16,789 bases of DNA, from assembly GCA_027596195.1 (NCBI GenBank), contig JADGJG010000547.1, positions 1 to 16,789 of the forward strand, written 5' to 3'. Shown piece after piece: positions 16,408 through 16,789 of this stretch. The translations under genes and the position numbers were made by a program. The stretch is from Podochytrium sp. JEL0797 (taxonomy: Eukaryota > Chytridiomycota > Chytridiomycetes > Chytridiales > Chytriomycetaceae). Under the pieces are notes generated by a model. The model did no database searches and was not told the DNA's origin. It worked only from the letters and a program-made list of their open reading frames with translations. Within the stretch, counting starts at the first letter, position 1, and the number at the start of each line of letters is the position of its first letter.

Positions 16408-16789
16408 TCAACGCATCGCCAACTCCCCACTCATCCTCCTCCACGCGATACTCGTCTGCCTCGAAATCTCCGCCGCCTGAATATACCGACTCCGATCCTC
16501 CGCACTCTCACACCGCGACAGCAACAAATTCGTGAGTTCGAGAATGCGGAAAAAGCGGTCTTCTGTCTGATGGTCCTCCTTCATCACGAGGTACGTCATT
16601 TCGTCGAATTCGTCGCCTGAATTTGCGAGGGCGGGGATTTGCATGCATGTGACTTTGAAGGGGTTGAGCGGGGGTAGTTCGTCTTTGTGGTCTTTCCAGG
16701 AATCGTCGTCGGTGCTTTCGGGGCTGCCGGAGGGGATGCTCATTTGTTGAAAGTATTTCTGTAGGGAGTAGTGGCGAATCAGTGGGGGG
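16408..16789 (-). CDS. bZIP-family C-terminal domain, fourth member (gene D), partial
   Basis: The frame is open from the right edge to TGA 16410-16408. It starts within a piece matching the RNKVHSSYLHS region of gene C (here RHYSLQKYFQQM), then a Ser/Asp-rich linker, NPFKVTCMQIPALANSGDEF, and the EDR block CESAEDRSRYIQAAEISRQ. It ends without the separate 42-nt last exon of B and C. The basic region and zipper would lie to the right of the window. It is the most divergent of the four and is convergent with the broken LRR copy. Confidence 0.8.
   Translation of the reverse strand, partial: PPLIRHYSLQKYFQQMSIPSGSPESTDDDSWKDHKDELPPLNPFKVTCMQIPALANSGDEFDEMTYLVMKEDHQTEDRFFRILELTNLLLSRCESAEDRSRYIQAAEISRQTSIAWRRMSGELAMR

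Noticed and set aside
1..16789. tRNA, rRNA genes or CRISPR array
   Set aside because: No cloverleaf with T-arm consensus, no rRNA-like block and no regular repeat-spacer series was seen on reading either strand.

Overview
The window looks like a repeat-rich stretch of a fungal chromosome, most likely an early-diverging (chytrid-type) fungus. The grounds are Pap1/AP-1-like bZIP genes with short GT-AG introns (53-69 nt where fixed), plant-style leucine-rich repeats carried behind an F-box, and a Ty1/copia retrotransposon. The lineage is an inference; nothing here names a species.

Layout. (1) 1-4965: a Ty1/copia LTR retrotransposon on the minus strand. Its 3' LTR runs off the left edge and its 5' LTR ends at 4965. 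Gag-Pol is broken by three single-base length changes, yet the LTR parts present in both copies (1-122 and 4844-4965) are identical. Gag carries an RRM fold instead of the usual zinc knuckle. (2) 4966-5220: the end of an F-box/LRR paralogue into which the element inserted. (3) 5221-6933: a heavily frameshifted minus-strand pseudogene with a Walker A motif. (4) 7154-8083: an intact F-box/LRR gene. (5) 8276-10003: a plus-strand bZIP gene (A) with about four introns. (6) 10054-10325: a minus-strand C-terminal fragment of a bZIP paralogue, convergent to A. (7) 10336-11400: mostly decayed sequence with two weak ORFs. (8) 11559-12949: minus-strand bZIP gene B (4 exons, 400 aa). (9) 13082-13222: a fragment resembling the F-box end, divergent from B. 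(10) 13752-15194: minus-strand bZIP gene C (4 exons, 418 aa), parallel in structure to B. (11) 15329-16309: a broken F-box/LRR paralogue with a C-terminal membrane segment, divergent from C. (12) 16408-16789: the C-terminal part of a fourth family member (D), minus strand, running off the right edge.

How it fits together. Two gene families, F-box/LRR and bZIP, recur side by side. In the right half they are arranged head to head across 100-150 bp gaps (C with 15329-16309, and B with the 13082-13222 remnant). In the left half they are in tandem. This suggests a duplicating pair unit in which the bZIP member tends to survive and the LRR member decays. Genes B and C have lost the bZIP signature asparagine (Leu instead), while A keeps it. 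All share an unrecognised helical C-terminal domain with an EDR motif, and A-C share a CPxC motif after the zipper. The duplicated bZIP/LRR module and the RRM-bearing copia element are the most interesting parts of the window.
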